The translations under genes and the position numbers were made by a program. The notes beneath the pieces are model-generated. The model ran no database searches. It saw only the letters and a list, made by a program, of their open reading frames with translations, and was not told the DNA's origin. A stretch of 64,000 bases of DNA from Acidovorax sp. GBBC 1281 (GTDB lineage Bacteria; Pseudomonadota; Gammaproteobacteria; Burkholderiales; Burkholderiaceae_C), in assembly GCF_028473645.1 (NCBI RefSeq), contig NZ_CP097269.1:4234001-4298000 (forward strand). Direction: 5' to 3'. This document shows positions 17,574 to 25,650 of the stretch, piece by piece (the first letter of the stretch is position 1; every line of letters starts with the position of its first letter).

Positions 17574-18460
17574 TGCCCCCGTCCCCCGCCACGCCCTCCC
17601 AGCCCGTCCCGGCAGCGGGGGCCGCGCCGTCCGGCCTGCGCCGCGCGCTGCGCCACCGCAGCTTCGCCATCGGCGCGGTGCTGTCGCTGCTGCTGGTGCT
17701 GGCGGCGCTGGTGTCCTTCGTGTGGATGCCCGGCTCGCCCTACGACATGGACATGGAGGCCAAGCTGTTGCCCCCCTCGGCCGCGCACTGGCTGGGCACC
17801 GATGCGTTCGGGCGCGACGTGGCCTCGCTGCTGCTGGTGGGGGCGCGCAATTCCATCCTGGTGGGGGTGATCGCGGTGGGCATCGGCCTGTCCATCGGCA
17901 CAGCGCTCGGGCTGCTGGCGGCGGCGCGGCGCGGCTGGGTGGAAGAACTCATCATGCGGATGGCGGACTTCACCTTCGCGTTCCCGGCGATTCTCTCGGC
18001 CATCATGCTCACCGCCGTGTTCGGGGCGGGCGTGGTCAATTCGATCATCGCCATCGGCATCTTCAACATCCCCACTTTCGCCCGGGTCACGCGCGCCTCC
18101 GCCAATGCCGTGTGGTCACGCGAATTCATCCTGGCGGCGCGCGCCTGCGGCAAGGGCCCGTGGCGCATCACGCGGGAGCACGTGCTGCCCAACATCGCGG
18201 CGGCGCTGATCGTGCAGGCCACGATCCAGTTCGCGCTGGCCATCCTGGCCGAGGCCGCGCTGTCGTACCTGGGCCTGGGCACGCAGCCGCCGCAACCGTC
18301 CTGGGGCCGCATGCTGAGCGAGGCGCAGACGCTGATGTTCCAGGCGCCGCTGCTGGCCGTGTGGCCCGGCGTGGCGATCGCGCTGGCGGTGCTGGGGCTG
18401 AACCTGCTGGGCGACGGCCTGCGCGACCTGCTCGACCCACGGCTGTCGCGCCAGCGCTGA
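17573..18460 (+). CDS. Peptide-type ABC transporter permease (DppC-like)
   Basis: 295 residues. The ATG at 17573 shares its A with the upstream TGA. The N-terminus is Pro-rich and cytoplasmic. The first helix is FAIGAVLSLLLVLAALVSF, then the DppC-typical periplasmic HWLGTDAFGRDVASLLLVGARNSI, and the coupling loop SREFILAARACGKGPWRITREHVLPNI. The C-terminus GLNLLGDGLRDLLDPRL is diagnostic. It forms the heterodimeric channel with the preceding permease. The ATPase gene follows after 28 bp. Confidence 0.92.
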   Translation: MPPSPATPSQPVPAAGAAPSGLRRALRHRSFAIGAVLSLLLVLAALVSFVWMPGSPYDMDMEAKLLPPSAAHWLGTDAFGRDVASLLLVGARNSILVGVIAVGIGLSIGTALGLLAAARRGWVEELIMRMADFTFAFPAILSAIMLTAVFGAGVVNSIIAIGIFNIPTFARVTRASANAVWSREFILAARACGKGPWRITREHVLPNIAAALIVQATIQFALAILAEAALSYLGLGTQPPQPSWGRMLSEAQTLMFQAPLLAVWPGVAIALAVLGLNLLGDGLRDLLDPRLSRQR

Positions 18461-18488
18461 CGCCATCAACGCCCACGCCCCACCCACC

Positions 18489-19508
18489 ATGCCCCTGCTC
18501 GAAGTCTCCGACCTGCACGTGCGGCTGCAAACCCACCGCGGCCCGGCCGATGCCGTGCGGGGCGTGGGCTTCACGCTCGAACGTGGCGAGACGCTGGGCC
18601 TGATCGGCGAGTCGGGCTGCGGCAAGTCGCTCACCGCCATGGCGCTGATGGGCCTGCTGCCGGACCGCGCCACCACGCGGGGCAGCCTCCGCTTCGACGG
18701 CACCGAGCTGCTGGGCCAGGACGAGGCGGCGCTGTGCCGCATCCGCGGGCGCCGCATCGGCATGGTCTTCCAGGAGCCCATGACGGCGCTCAACCCGGTG
18801 CACACCATCGGCCGGCAGGTCGCCGAGCCGCTTCGGCGGCACCTGGGACTGCCCGCCGCCGCCGCGCGCGCACAGGCCGTGGCGCTGCTGGACCGCGTGG
18901 GCATTGCCCGGGCGGCGCAGCGCTTCGATGCGTTCCCGCACCAGTTCTCGGGCGGGCAGCGCCAGCGCATCACCATCGCGATGGCGCTGGCCTGCGGGCC
19001 GGACCTGCTGATCGCCGACGAACCCACCACCGCGCTGGACGTGACGGTGCAGCAGCAGATCCTGGGGCTGATCGGTGAACTGGTGGCCGAGCGCGGCATG
19101 GCGCTGATCCTCATCTCGCACGACCTGGGCGTGATCGCGCAGAACGTGGACCGCATGCTGGTGATGTACGGCGGCACGGTGGTCGAGCGCGGCCCCACGG
19201 CGGCAGTGTTCTCGGCCATGGCCCACCCCTACACGCGGGGGCTGTTCGCGGCCCGCCCGCGGCTCGACGCGGCTGCGTCGGGAAGGGACGCCCACGGTGC
19301 GCGCGTGCGCCTGCCCACCATCGCCGGCACGGTGCCGGAACTGGTGGACCTGCCGCCCGGCTGCCCGTTCGCAGGCCGCTGCGGCTTCACGGTGCCCGCG
19401 TGCTACCCGGCCCTGCCGGCGCCCGTGCCGCTAGGCGACGGCCATTCGGCCCGCTGCATTCGCCTGGACGCGGTGGCGGCAGCGGCGGCGCAGGAGGGCC
19501 GGGCATGA
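18489..19508 (+). CDS. Peptide-type ABC transporter ATPase (DppD-like)
   Basis: 339 residues. The Walker A is GESGCGKS, followed by the Q-loop MVFQEPMTALNPVHTIGRQ. The signature is FSGGQRQR, then the Walker B LLIADEPTTALD and the H-loop LILISHDLGV. The C-terminal oligopeptide/dipeptide domain has the Cys-containing LPPGCPFAGRCGF..PACYPALP that binds an Fe-S cluster in DppD-type proteins. It energises uptake with its partner ATPase, whose ATG overlaps this stop (ATGA). Confidence 0.92.
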   Translation: MPLLEVSDLHVRLQTHRGPADAVRGVGFTLERGETLGLIGESGCGKSLTAMALMGLLPDRATTRGSLRFDGTELLGQDEAALCRIRGRRIGMVFQEPMTALNPVHTIGRQVAEPLRRHLGLPAAAARAQAVALLDRVGIARAAQRFDAFPHQFSGGQRQRITIAMALACGPDLLIADEPTTALDVTVQQQILGLIGELVAERGMALILISHDLGVIAQNVDRMLVMYGGTVVERGPTAAVFSAMAHPYTRGLFAARPRLDAAASGRDAHGARVRLPTIAGTVPELVDLPPGCPFAGRCGFTVPACYPALPAPVPLGDGHSARCIRLDAVAAAAAQEGRA

Positions 19509-20443
19509 CCTTGGATGACACTATCAAAAACATAGCAACCACGACAATCAGTACTAGGGCACAGGGCCGATTCGACCCCGAAGAGCCCCCGCTGCTGCAG
19601 GCCACCGGCCTGGTGCGCGAATACGCCCTGCCGCGCGAGCGCCTGTGGTCGCCACCACCCACGGTGCGGGCGCTAGACGGGGTGAGCCTGTCCATCGCCC
19701 CCGGCCGCAGCCTGGGCGTGGTGGGCGAATCCGGCTCGGGCAAATCGACGCTGGCGCGGCTGGTGATGGCGCTCGATGCGCCCACCGCCGGCAGCGTGCA
19801 CCTGCTGGGCCGCGACCTGCACGCGCTGCCGGCGGCCGAACTGCGGGCCGCGCGGCGCGATTTCCAGATGGTGTTCCAGGACCCCTACGGCTCGCTCGAC
19901 CCGCGCCAGACGGTGGCGCGCATCGTGGCCGAGCCGCTGCAGGCACTGCCCGCCACGCCGGGCACGGCGAAGGTGTCGCGTGCCGAGCAGCGCGAGCGGG
20001 CCGGCGAGGCGCTCGCCCAGGTGGGCCTGCGCACGAGCGACCTGGACAAGTACCCGCATGAGTTCTCGGGCGGGCAGCGCCAGCGCATCGCCATCGCGCG
20101 CGCGATCGTCACGCGGCCGCGGCTGGTGGTGGCCGACGAGCCGGTGAGCGCGCTCGATGTCTCGGTGCAGGCCCAGGTGCTGAACCTGCTGCAGGACCTG
20201 AAGGAGCGCTTCGGCATCACCTACCTGCTCATCAGCCACGACCTGGCCGTGGTCCACCACCTGTGCGACGAGGTGGTGGTGCTCTACCAGGGCCGCATCG
20301 TGGAGCGCGGCACGCCCCAGGCGCTGTTCACCCAGGCCGAGCACCCTTACACCCGCGCGCTGGTGGCCGCCGTGCCATCCATCGAACCCGGGCGGGCGCG
20401 TGCGGCGGCGGCGCGGCGCGCCCCGGCCGGGCCCGGGGTGTAG
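19505..20443 (+). CDS. Peptide-type ABC transporter ATPase (DppF-like)
   Basis: 312 residues from the ATG at 19505, overlapping the upstream stop (ATGA). The Walker A is GESGSGKS, the Q-loop MVFQDPYGSLDPRQTV, the signature FSGGQRQR, the Walker B LVVADEPVSALD and the H-loop LLISHDLAV. Residues 1-22 (MTLDDTIKNIATTTISTRAQGR) look unlike a DppF N-terminus and are encoded by a copy of the dispersed intergenic repeat. The real family homology begins near LLQATGLVREY. The C-terminus is short and lacks the usual Cys-rich tail. Second nucleotide-binding subunit of the importer. Confidence 0.9.
   Translation: MTLDDTIKNIATTTISTRAQGRFDPEEPPLLQATGLVREYALPRERLWSPPPTVRALDGVSLSIAPGRSLGVVGESGSGKSTLARLVMALDAPTAGSVHLLGRDLHALPAAELRAARRDFQMVFQDPYGSLDPRQTVARIVAEPLQALPATPGTAKVSRAEQRERAGEALAQVGLRTSDLDKYPHEFSGGQRQRIAIARAIVTRPRLVVADEPVSALDVSVQAQVLNLLQDLKERFGITYLLISHDLAVVHHLCDEVVVLYQGRIVERGTPQALFTQAEHPYTRALVAAVPSIEPGRARAAAARRAPAGPGV
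19520..19569 (+). repeat. Copy A of dispersed ATAGC/CTAG repeat, inside the DppF-like gene
   Basis: It has CTAT-caaaaac-ATAG as a small stem-loop, then a spacer with TACTAGGGC and a GGGCC end, the same order and length as the intergenic copies at 47513, 56824 and elsewhere. It lies wholly in coding sequence (codons 6-22). Confidence 0.55.
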
Positions 20444-20568
20444 TAAAAAGCCTGTTGGCCGCCGAGGGCGCGTGCCGCCGGCCGATCCACCCCGCCGATC
20501 CGATGCCGCCGCCCGCCCCCTCGCCTTCCGTCCCGCCCCTGGTCTGTTCCTATCCGGAGAATCCGCCC

Positions 20569-22059
20569 ATGCTGAACCGTCGCACCGTCCTCGCCACCGG
20601 CGCCCTGGCCACCGTGCCGCTCGCCGCGCCCCTGCAGGCGCTGGCCCAGGGCAAGAAGGACGCCGTCACCCTCGCCATGACGCTGGAGCCCCCGGGGCTG
20701 GACCCGACGGCCGGCGCGGCCTCGTCCATCGGCGAGATCACGCTGTACAACGTGTTCGAGCCGCTCACCAAGATCAACGCGGACGGCAGCGTCTCGCCAC
20801 TGCTGGCCGAAAGCTGGGAGGTCTCGCCCGACCTCAAGACCTACACCTTCAAGCTGTGCGGGAACGTCAAGTTCCACAACGGCGCGCCGTTCAACGCGGC
20901 AGCCGTCAAGTTCTCGTTCGAGCGCGCGGCGGGCGACAAGAGCACCAACAAGGACAAGCGCACCTTCGCCAACCTGACCACGCAGGTGGTGGACGACCTC
21001 ACGGTGGTGGTGATCAACAAGGACATCGACCCCGACCTGCTCTTCCTGCTGGGCCAGGCCACCGCCGTCATCGTGGAGCCGGGCAGCGCCGACACCAACG
21101 CCACCAAGCCCGTCGGCACGGGGCCGTACCGGCTCGAATCGTGGAGCAAGGGCGCCTCGGTCACGCTGGCGCGCTGGGACGGCTACCGCACGGCGAACGC
21201 GATGCACATCCGCCGCGCGACCTTCCGCTTCATCTCGGACCCGGCCGCGCAGGTGGCGGCGCTGATGGCGGGCGACGTGGACGCGTTCCCGCGCGTCACG
21301 CCGCGCAGCGTGGCGCAGTTCAAGGCCAACCCGCGTTTTCAGGTGATCGTGAGCGGCTCGCGCGCCAAGACCATCCTGGCCATCAACCAGCAGAAGAAGC
21401 CGCTGGACGACGTGCGGGTGCGCCGCGCCATCGCGGCCGCCATCGACCGCAAGGCCGTGATCCAGGGCGCCGGGGACGGCCTGGGCGTGCCGATCGGCAG
21501 CCACTACGTGCCGGGCGCCTTCGGCTACCTGGACACCACCGGCATCAACCCCTTCGACCCCGAAAAGGCGAAGAAGCTGCTGGCCGAGGCCGGCGTGAAG
21601 ACCCCGCTGGAGCTGACCATGACGCTGCCGCCCACGCCCTACGCGCGCCAGGGCGGCGAGGTCATCGCGGCGCAGCTGGCCAAGGTGGGCATCGTCGCCA
21701 AGCTGCAGAACGTGGAGTGGGCGCAGTGGCTGAGCGGCACCTACGGCAACAAGAACTACGACCTCACCCTCATCTCGCACGTGGAGCCGTTCGACCTGGG
21801 CAACTTCGCCAAGCCCGACTACTACTGGGGCTACAACTCACCCAAATTCAACGCGCTGTACGAGCAGATCAAGAACGCCGCCCGCCCCGCCGACCGGGCG
21901 CGCCTGCTGGGCGATGCGCAGCGCCTGCTGGCCGAGGATGCCGTGCATGCCTTCCTCTACCAGCCGCAATGGGTCACGGTGGCCAACAAGAACCTGCGCG
22001 GGCTGTGGAAGGACATGCCGATCTTCGTGAACGACCTGTCGGCGATGTCCTGGGCCTGA
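20569..22059 (+). CDS. Peptide-type ABC transporter substrate-binding protein
   Basis: SBP family 5 periplasmic binding protein, 496 residues from MLNRRTVLATGALATVPLAAPLQALAQG. This is a signal peptide with an RR pair (possible Tat use), and CGGAGA lies 9-14 bp upstream. The mature protein starts KKDAVTLAMTLEPPGLDPT, followed by the family signature VSPLLAESWEVSPDLKTYTFKL..NVKFHNGAPFNAAAVKFSFER. It delivers peptides or other amide-containing ligands to the permeases. The SBP follows the ATPases in this operon, and the amidase comes directly after. Confidence 0.92.
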   Translation: MLNRRTVLATGALATVPLAAPLQALAQGKKDAVTLAMTLEPPGLDPTAGAASSIGEITLYNVFEPLTKINADGSVSPLLAESWEVSPDLKTYTFKLCGNVKFHNGAPFNAAAVKFSFERAAGDKSTNKDKRTFANLTTQVVDDLTVVVINKDIDPDLLFLLGQATAVIVEPGSADTNATKPVGTGPYRLESWSKGASVTLARWDGYRTANAMHIRRATFRFISDPAAQVAALMAGDVDAFPRVTPRSVAQFKANPRFQVIVSGSRAKTILAINQQKKPLDDVRVRRAIAAAIDRKAVIQGAGDGLGVPIGSHYVPGAFGYLDTTGINPFDPEKAKKLLAEAGVKTPLELTMTLPPTPYARQGGEVIAAQLAKVGIVAKLQNVEWAQWLSGTYGNKNYDLTLISHVEPFDLGNFAKPDYYWGYNSPKFNALYEQIKNAARPADRARLLGDAQRLLAEDAVHAFLYQPQWVTVANKNLRGLWKDMPIFVNDLSAMSWA

Positions 22060-22076
22060 GCGTGAACGAGCCCGCC

Positions 22077-23519
22077 ATGCCCCAGGCCGCCTCCACAGTG
22101 CCCGCATCGTCCGCCTCATCCGCACTGCACGACCTGCCCGCCCACGCCCTGCACGACGCCTACCGCAGCCGCCGACTGTCCCCGGTGGAGGTCACGCAGT
22201 CGGTGCTGGACCACATCGCCCGGTGGGAGCCCCACCTGTGCGCCACCTACCTGCTGCGCCCCGAAGCGGCCCTGGAGCAGGCCCGCGCGAGCGAGGCGCG
22301 CTGGCTGCGCGGCGCCCCGCAGGGCCTGCTGGACGGCGTGCCTGCCACCATCAAGGAAAACATCGCCACCGCGGGCGACCCCACGCCGCTGGGCACGGCC
22401 GCCACGGTGCTGGTGCCGGCCCCGGCCGATGCCCCGCCGGCGGCGCGGATGCGCGAGGCCGGCGCGGTGATCGTGGCCAAGACCACCATGCCCGACTACG
22501 GCATGCTGTCGTCCGGGCTGTCGAGCTTCCATGCGCTGGCGCGCAACCCCTGGGACCGCTCCAAGGGCCCGGGCGGCTCCAGCGCCGGCGGGGGCGCGGC
22601 CGCGGCGGCGGGCTACGGGCCGCTGCACATCGGCACCGACATCGGCGGCTCGCTGCGCCTGCCGGCCAGCTGGTGCGGCATCTTCAGTTTGAAGCCCAGT
22701 CTGGGCCGAATCCCTATCGATCCGCCCTACACCGGCCGCGCCGCCGGCCCGATGACGCGCACCGTGGCCGACGCCGCGCTGATGATGCAGGTGCTGAGCC
22801 AGCCGGACGCGCGCGACAGCATGGGACTGCCGTTCCAGCCCATCGCCTGGGGCGATGCTGCGCGCGGGCCCGAGCGGCTGCGCGGGCTGCGCCTGGGGCT
22901 GCTGCTGGATGCCGGCTGCGGCCTGCCGGTGGACCCCGAGGTGCGCGCCGCCATCGAGCAGGCCGCGCGCTGGTTCGAGGCGGCGGGCGCCCGCGTGCAG
23001 CCCATGGCGCCCTTTATGACGCCAGACATGCTCGACGGCATGGACCATTTCTGGCGCATGCGCTCCTACACCGACCTGCAGACCCTGCCCGAGGAGCGGC
23101 GCGCCCGCGTGCTGCCCTACATCCGTGCCTGGGCCGACAGCGCCGCGGGCCTGTCGGGCACCGCAGTGTTCCACGCCAGCCAGCAGTTCCACGCGACGCG
23201 CGTGGCCACGGTGCAGGCCTGCAGCGCGTTCGACTACGTGCTCTCGCCCGTCGCGCCCCTGCCCGCCTTTGCGGCCGAGCTGCCCTCGCCCACCGACGAC
23301 CCGCTGCGCCCGCTGGAGCACATCGGCTTCACCGTGCCGTTCAACATGTCCGAGCAGCCCGCCGCCTCGGTGAACTGCGGGTACACGGCGGCGGGCCTGC
23401 CGATCGGGCTGCAGATCGCCGGGCCGCGCTTCGACGACCTGGGCGTGCTGCAGGTCGCCCATGCCTTCGAGAAGATCCGCGGGCCGCAACGCCCCTGGCC
23501 CCAGCCCCCCGGGGCCTGA
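22077..23519 (+). CDS. Amidase (amidase-signature family)
   Basis: 480 residues. The Ser-cisSer-Lys triad is visible: Lys in DGVPATIKENIA (about 87), the cis-Ser in GPGGSSAGGGAAAAAG (about 167), and the nucleophile Ser in GTDIGGSLRLPASWCG. Loops NPWDRSKGPGGSS and the C-terminal PFNMSEQPAASVNCGYTAAGLPIGLQI are typical. ATG 22077 is used; an in-frame GTG at 22062 is possible, and neither has a clear ribosome site. It starts just after the binding-protein gene, so a substrate amide taken up by the importer is the likely target. Its identity cannot be read from sequence. Confidence 0.9.
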   Translation: MPQAASTVPASSASSALHDLPAHALHDAYRSRRLSPVEVTQSVLDHIARWEPHLCATYLLRPEAALEQARASEARWLRGAPQGLLDGVPATIKENIATAGDPTPLGTAATVLVPAPADAPPAARMREAGAVIVAKTTMPDYGMLSSGLSSFHALARNPWDRSKGPGGSSAGGGAAAAAGYGPLHIGTDIGGSLRLPASWCGIFSLKPSLGRIPIDPPYTGRAAGPMTRTVADAALMMQVLSQPDARDSMGLPFQPIAWGDAARGPERLRGLRLGLLLDAGCGLPVDPEVRAAIEQAARWFEAAGARVQPMAPFMTPDMLDGMDHFWRMRSYTDLQTLPEERRARVLPYIRAWADSAAGLSGTAVFHASQQFHATRVATVQACSAFDYVLSPVAPLPAFAAELPSPTDDPLRPLEHIGFTVPFNMSEQPAASVNCGYTAAGLPIGLQIAGPRFDDLGVLQVAHAFEKIRGPQRPWPQPPGA

Positions 23520-23618
23520 CGGGTGCGCCCGCGAGCGCGCCTTTCAGACCCAGATTCCTCTCAACCCTGCCCCGCTTTCCTTCACTCGTTTTCCCGACAC
23601 CACGGCCCGACCCCGCAC

Positions 23619-24224
23619 ATGGACACCTTTCTTCTGGCGATCCTGATCGCCACCGGCACCTACGCCCTCAACGCCCGCCAGCAGCGCCGGCGCATCGCGC
23701 TGCTGGCGCGCCACCTGGCCAACTACCAGATCGAGAAGCTGATGGAAAACCTCACCGAGGGCTACCTGCGCGCCCTGGGCGAGAGCGAGCCACAGCGGCG
23801 CGACCAGATCTGGAGCCTGCTGACCACCACCGAATCGCAGCTGACCGACCAGTTCAACCGCTTCACGGCCGAGTTCTCGCGCCTGGACCCGTCGCTGACC
23901 CGTGTGAGCCGCATCGCGGTCGGCCTGCCGTTCGCCCACCAGCTGTTTCCATCGGCCGCGTTCGACATGCGCAAGGCCTTGCTGGTACACGCCCAGGGCA
24001 TCGACCGCGCGGTGCGCAACGAAGCCGGCCGCGATGCGCGCGACAAGGCCTTCACCCTGTCGGCCGAGCTGTTCCTGATGCAGCACACCTGCCACTGGTT
24101 CTGCAAATCGAAGACCGTCGCCTCGGCCCGCATGATGGCGCTGCACCAGACGCCTTACGACCAGCTCGTGGCCTCCGTTTCGCCGGAGACGCGCAAGGCC
24201 TATCTGGCGCTGGTCAACGGCTGA
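23619..24224 (+). CDS. Hypothetical membrane-anchored protein
   Basis: 201 residues. One N-terminal hydrophobic helix (MDTFLLAILIATGTYAL) is followed by a basic NARQQRRRIALL and a largely helical, charged cytoplasmic part (EKLMENLTEGYLRALGESEPQRRDQIWSLL). Cys occur near the C-terminus (TCHWFCKSK). I do not recognise a family. It sits between the amidase and an MFS gene on the same strand, about 100 bp from the first and 32 bp from the second, so it is probably in the same or an adjoining operon. Confidence 0.75.
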   Translation: MDTFLLAILIATGTYALNARQQRRRIALLARHLANYQIEKLMENLTEGYLRALGESEPQRRDQIWSLLTTTESQLTDQFNRFTAEFSRLDPSLTRVSRIAVGLPFAHQLFPSAAFDMRKALLVHAQGIDRAVRNEAGRDARDKAFTLSAELFLMQHTCHWFCKSKTVASARMMALHQTPYDQLVASVSPETRKAYLALVNG

Positions 24225-24256
24225 CCACCCTCATCGTCCCCACCCCGCCATCGCCC

Positions 24257-25498
24257 ATGCCGACCGCGCCCGCCGCACCGCCACCCGCCGCCCTGGCGCC
24301 GCGCGCAGCCTGGGGCATGCTGCTGGCGCTGGTGTCGGGCTTCGCGCTGAGCCAGGCGTTCCGCACCATCACGGCGATCATCGCCACGGGCCTGCGGGCG
24401 GAGTTCGGGCTGTCGGCCGCGGCGCTGGGTGCCTTCGCCAGGGCGTTTGCGTTCGCCTTCGGCACCATGCAGCTGTTCATGGGCATCGGGATCGACCTGT
24501 ACGGCGTGCGGCGCACGCTGCTGGCGGCGTTTCCGCTGGCCATCGCGGGCGCGCTGCTCTCGGCGCTGGCGCCGGGCTACGGACTGGTGCTGCTCGGGCA
24601 GGCGCTGATCGGCGTGGGCTGCGCCCCGGCCTTTTTGGTGTGCACCGTGTTCATCGCTCGGCATTTTCCGGCCCAGCGGTTCGCGGTGGTGTCGGGCGTG
24701 GCCATGGGCGTCGGTGGCCTGGGCATGCTGTTCACGGGCACGCCGCTGGCCTGGCTGGTGCAGCACGCGTCGTGGCGCTGGGGGTTCGGCGTACTGGCGG
24801 GCCTGGCCGCGCTGGCGTGGCTGCTGATCTTCTGGAAGGTGCACGAGCCCGCGCGGCCGCACGCTGACGGCGCCCCACGCGAATCGGTGGGCGCCGCCGT
24901 GCGCAGCTTCGCGGCGCTGTTCCTGCTGCCGCACACGGCAGGCATCGTGCTGCTGGCGCTCAACACCTATGCATCGTTCCTCGCACTGCGCGGGCTGTGG
25001 CTGGGGCCGCTGCTGATCGAGCGGCACGGCTTTTCGCTGGTGCAAAGCGGCAACGTGGCCGTGGTGGTGTCGCTCGTGTCGCTCTTCAGCCCCGCGCTGT
25101 TCGGGCGGCTAGACCCGGGCCCCGCGCGGCGCCGGCGCTGGATCGCCGGGTTCACCGGCGTGCTGGCCATGGTGTTCCTCGCCATCGGCCTCGTGCACCA
25201 GGCCTGGCTGGACGTGGGCGGCGCCATCGGCGTGGGGCTGCTGTCGGGCTACATGGTGCTGCAGTACGCCGACGTGCGCTCGGCCTATCCCGCCGCGATG
25301 ACGGGCCGAGCCATGGCCGTGTTCACCATGGCGATGTTCCTCGGCGTGGCGCTGATGCAGTGGCTGACCGGCGTGGCGGCCGCGCTGGCCCTGGCGCAAG
25401 GGGCCGATCCCTACACGGCGGTGATGCTCACGATCGCAGCGCTGTTGATGGCCGGCGTGCTGGCCTTCCTGCGGCTCCCCGCGCCGGCCCGCGTCTGA
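24257..25498 (+). CDS. MFS transporter
   Basis: 413 residues with about twelve hydrophobic segments. The loop 2-3 motif is present in altered form as GIGIDLYGVRRTLLA. A central cytoplasmic loop (KVHEPARPHADGAPRESV) separates the two six-helix halves. It is a general major-facilitator permease, and the substrate cannot be inferred. It follows the small membrane-anchored protein by 32 bp on the same strand and is probably the last gene of the cluster. Confidence 0.88.
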   Translation: MPTAPAAPPPAALAPRAAWGMLLALVSGFALSQAFRTITAIIATGLRAEFGLSAAALGAFARAFAFAFGTMQLFMGIGIDLYGVRRTLLAAFPLAIAGALLSALAPGYGLVLLGQALIGVGCAPAFLVCTVFIARHFPAQRFAVVSGVAMGVGGLGMLFTGTPLAWLVQHASWRWGFGVLAGLAALAWLLIFWKVHEPARPHADGAPRESVGAAVRSFAALFLLPHTAGIVLLALNTYASFLALRGLWLGPLLIERHGFSLVQSGNVAVVVSLVSLFSPALFGRLDPGPARRRRWIAGFTGVLAMVFLAIGLVHQAWLDVGGAIGVGLLSGYMVLQYADVRSAYPAAMTGRAMAVFTMAMFLGVALMQWLTGVAAALALAQGADPYTAVMLTIAALLMAGVLAFLRLPAPARV

Positions 25499-25542
25499 GC
25501 CCCTGCCGCGGAGCGGCGGCGATGGGACATACAAACAGAATC

Positions 25543-25593
25543 GGCCTCCAGCGCAATAAACACTAGGGAGGATTGCTATCGATTAAATAGCAA
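25543..25593 (-). repeat. Copy B of dispersed ATAGC/CTAG repeat
   Basis: Read on the minus strand: TGCTAT-ttaatcg-ATAGCA stem-loop, spacer, CCCTAGTG, TTATTGCGCTGGAGGCC. It lies in the gap between the MFS gene and the convergent LRR gene and may act as a shared transcription end or simply be a mobile miniature element. Confidence 0.65.
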
Positions 25594-25650
25594 ATCACAA
25601 AAGTGGGCACTGGAACCATCGCATCTGCAAAGTCACGGCATGCGGTCTCT

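Noticed and set aside
20400..25498. Very long plus-strand frames (20400-23519 and 22223-25498) suggesting giant fusion proteins
   Set aside because: Only their C-terminal parts are genes (amidase, MFS). The upstream parts read the binding-protein and amidase genes in the wrong frame and are Arg/Gly/Ala low complexity.
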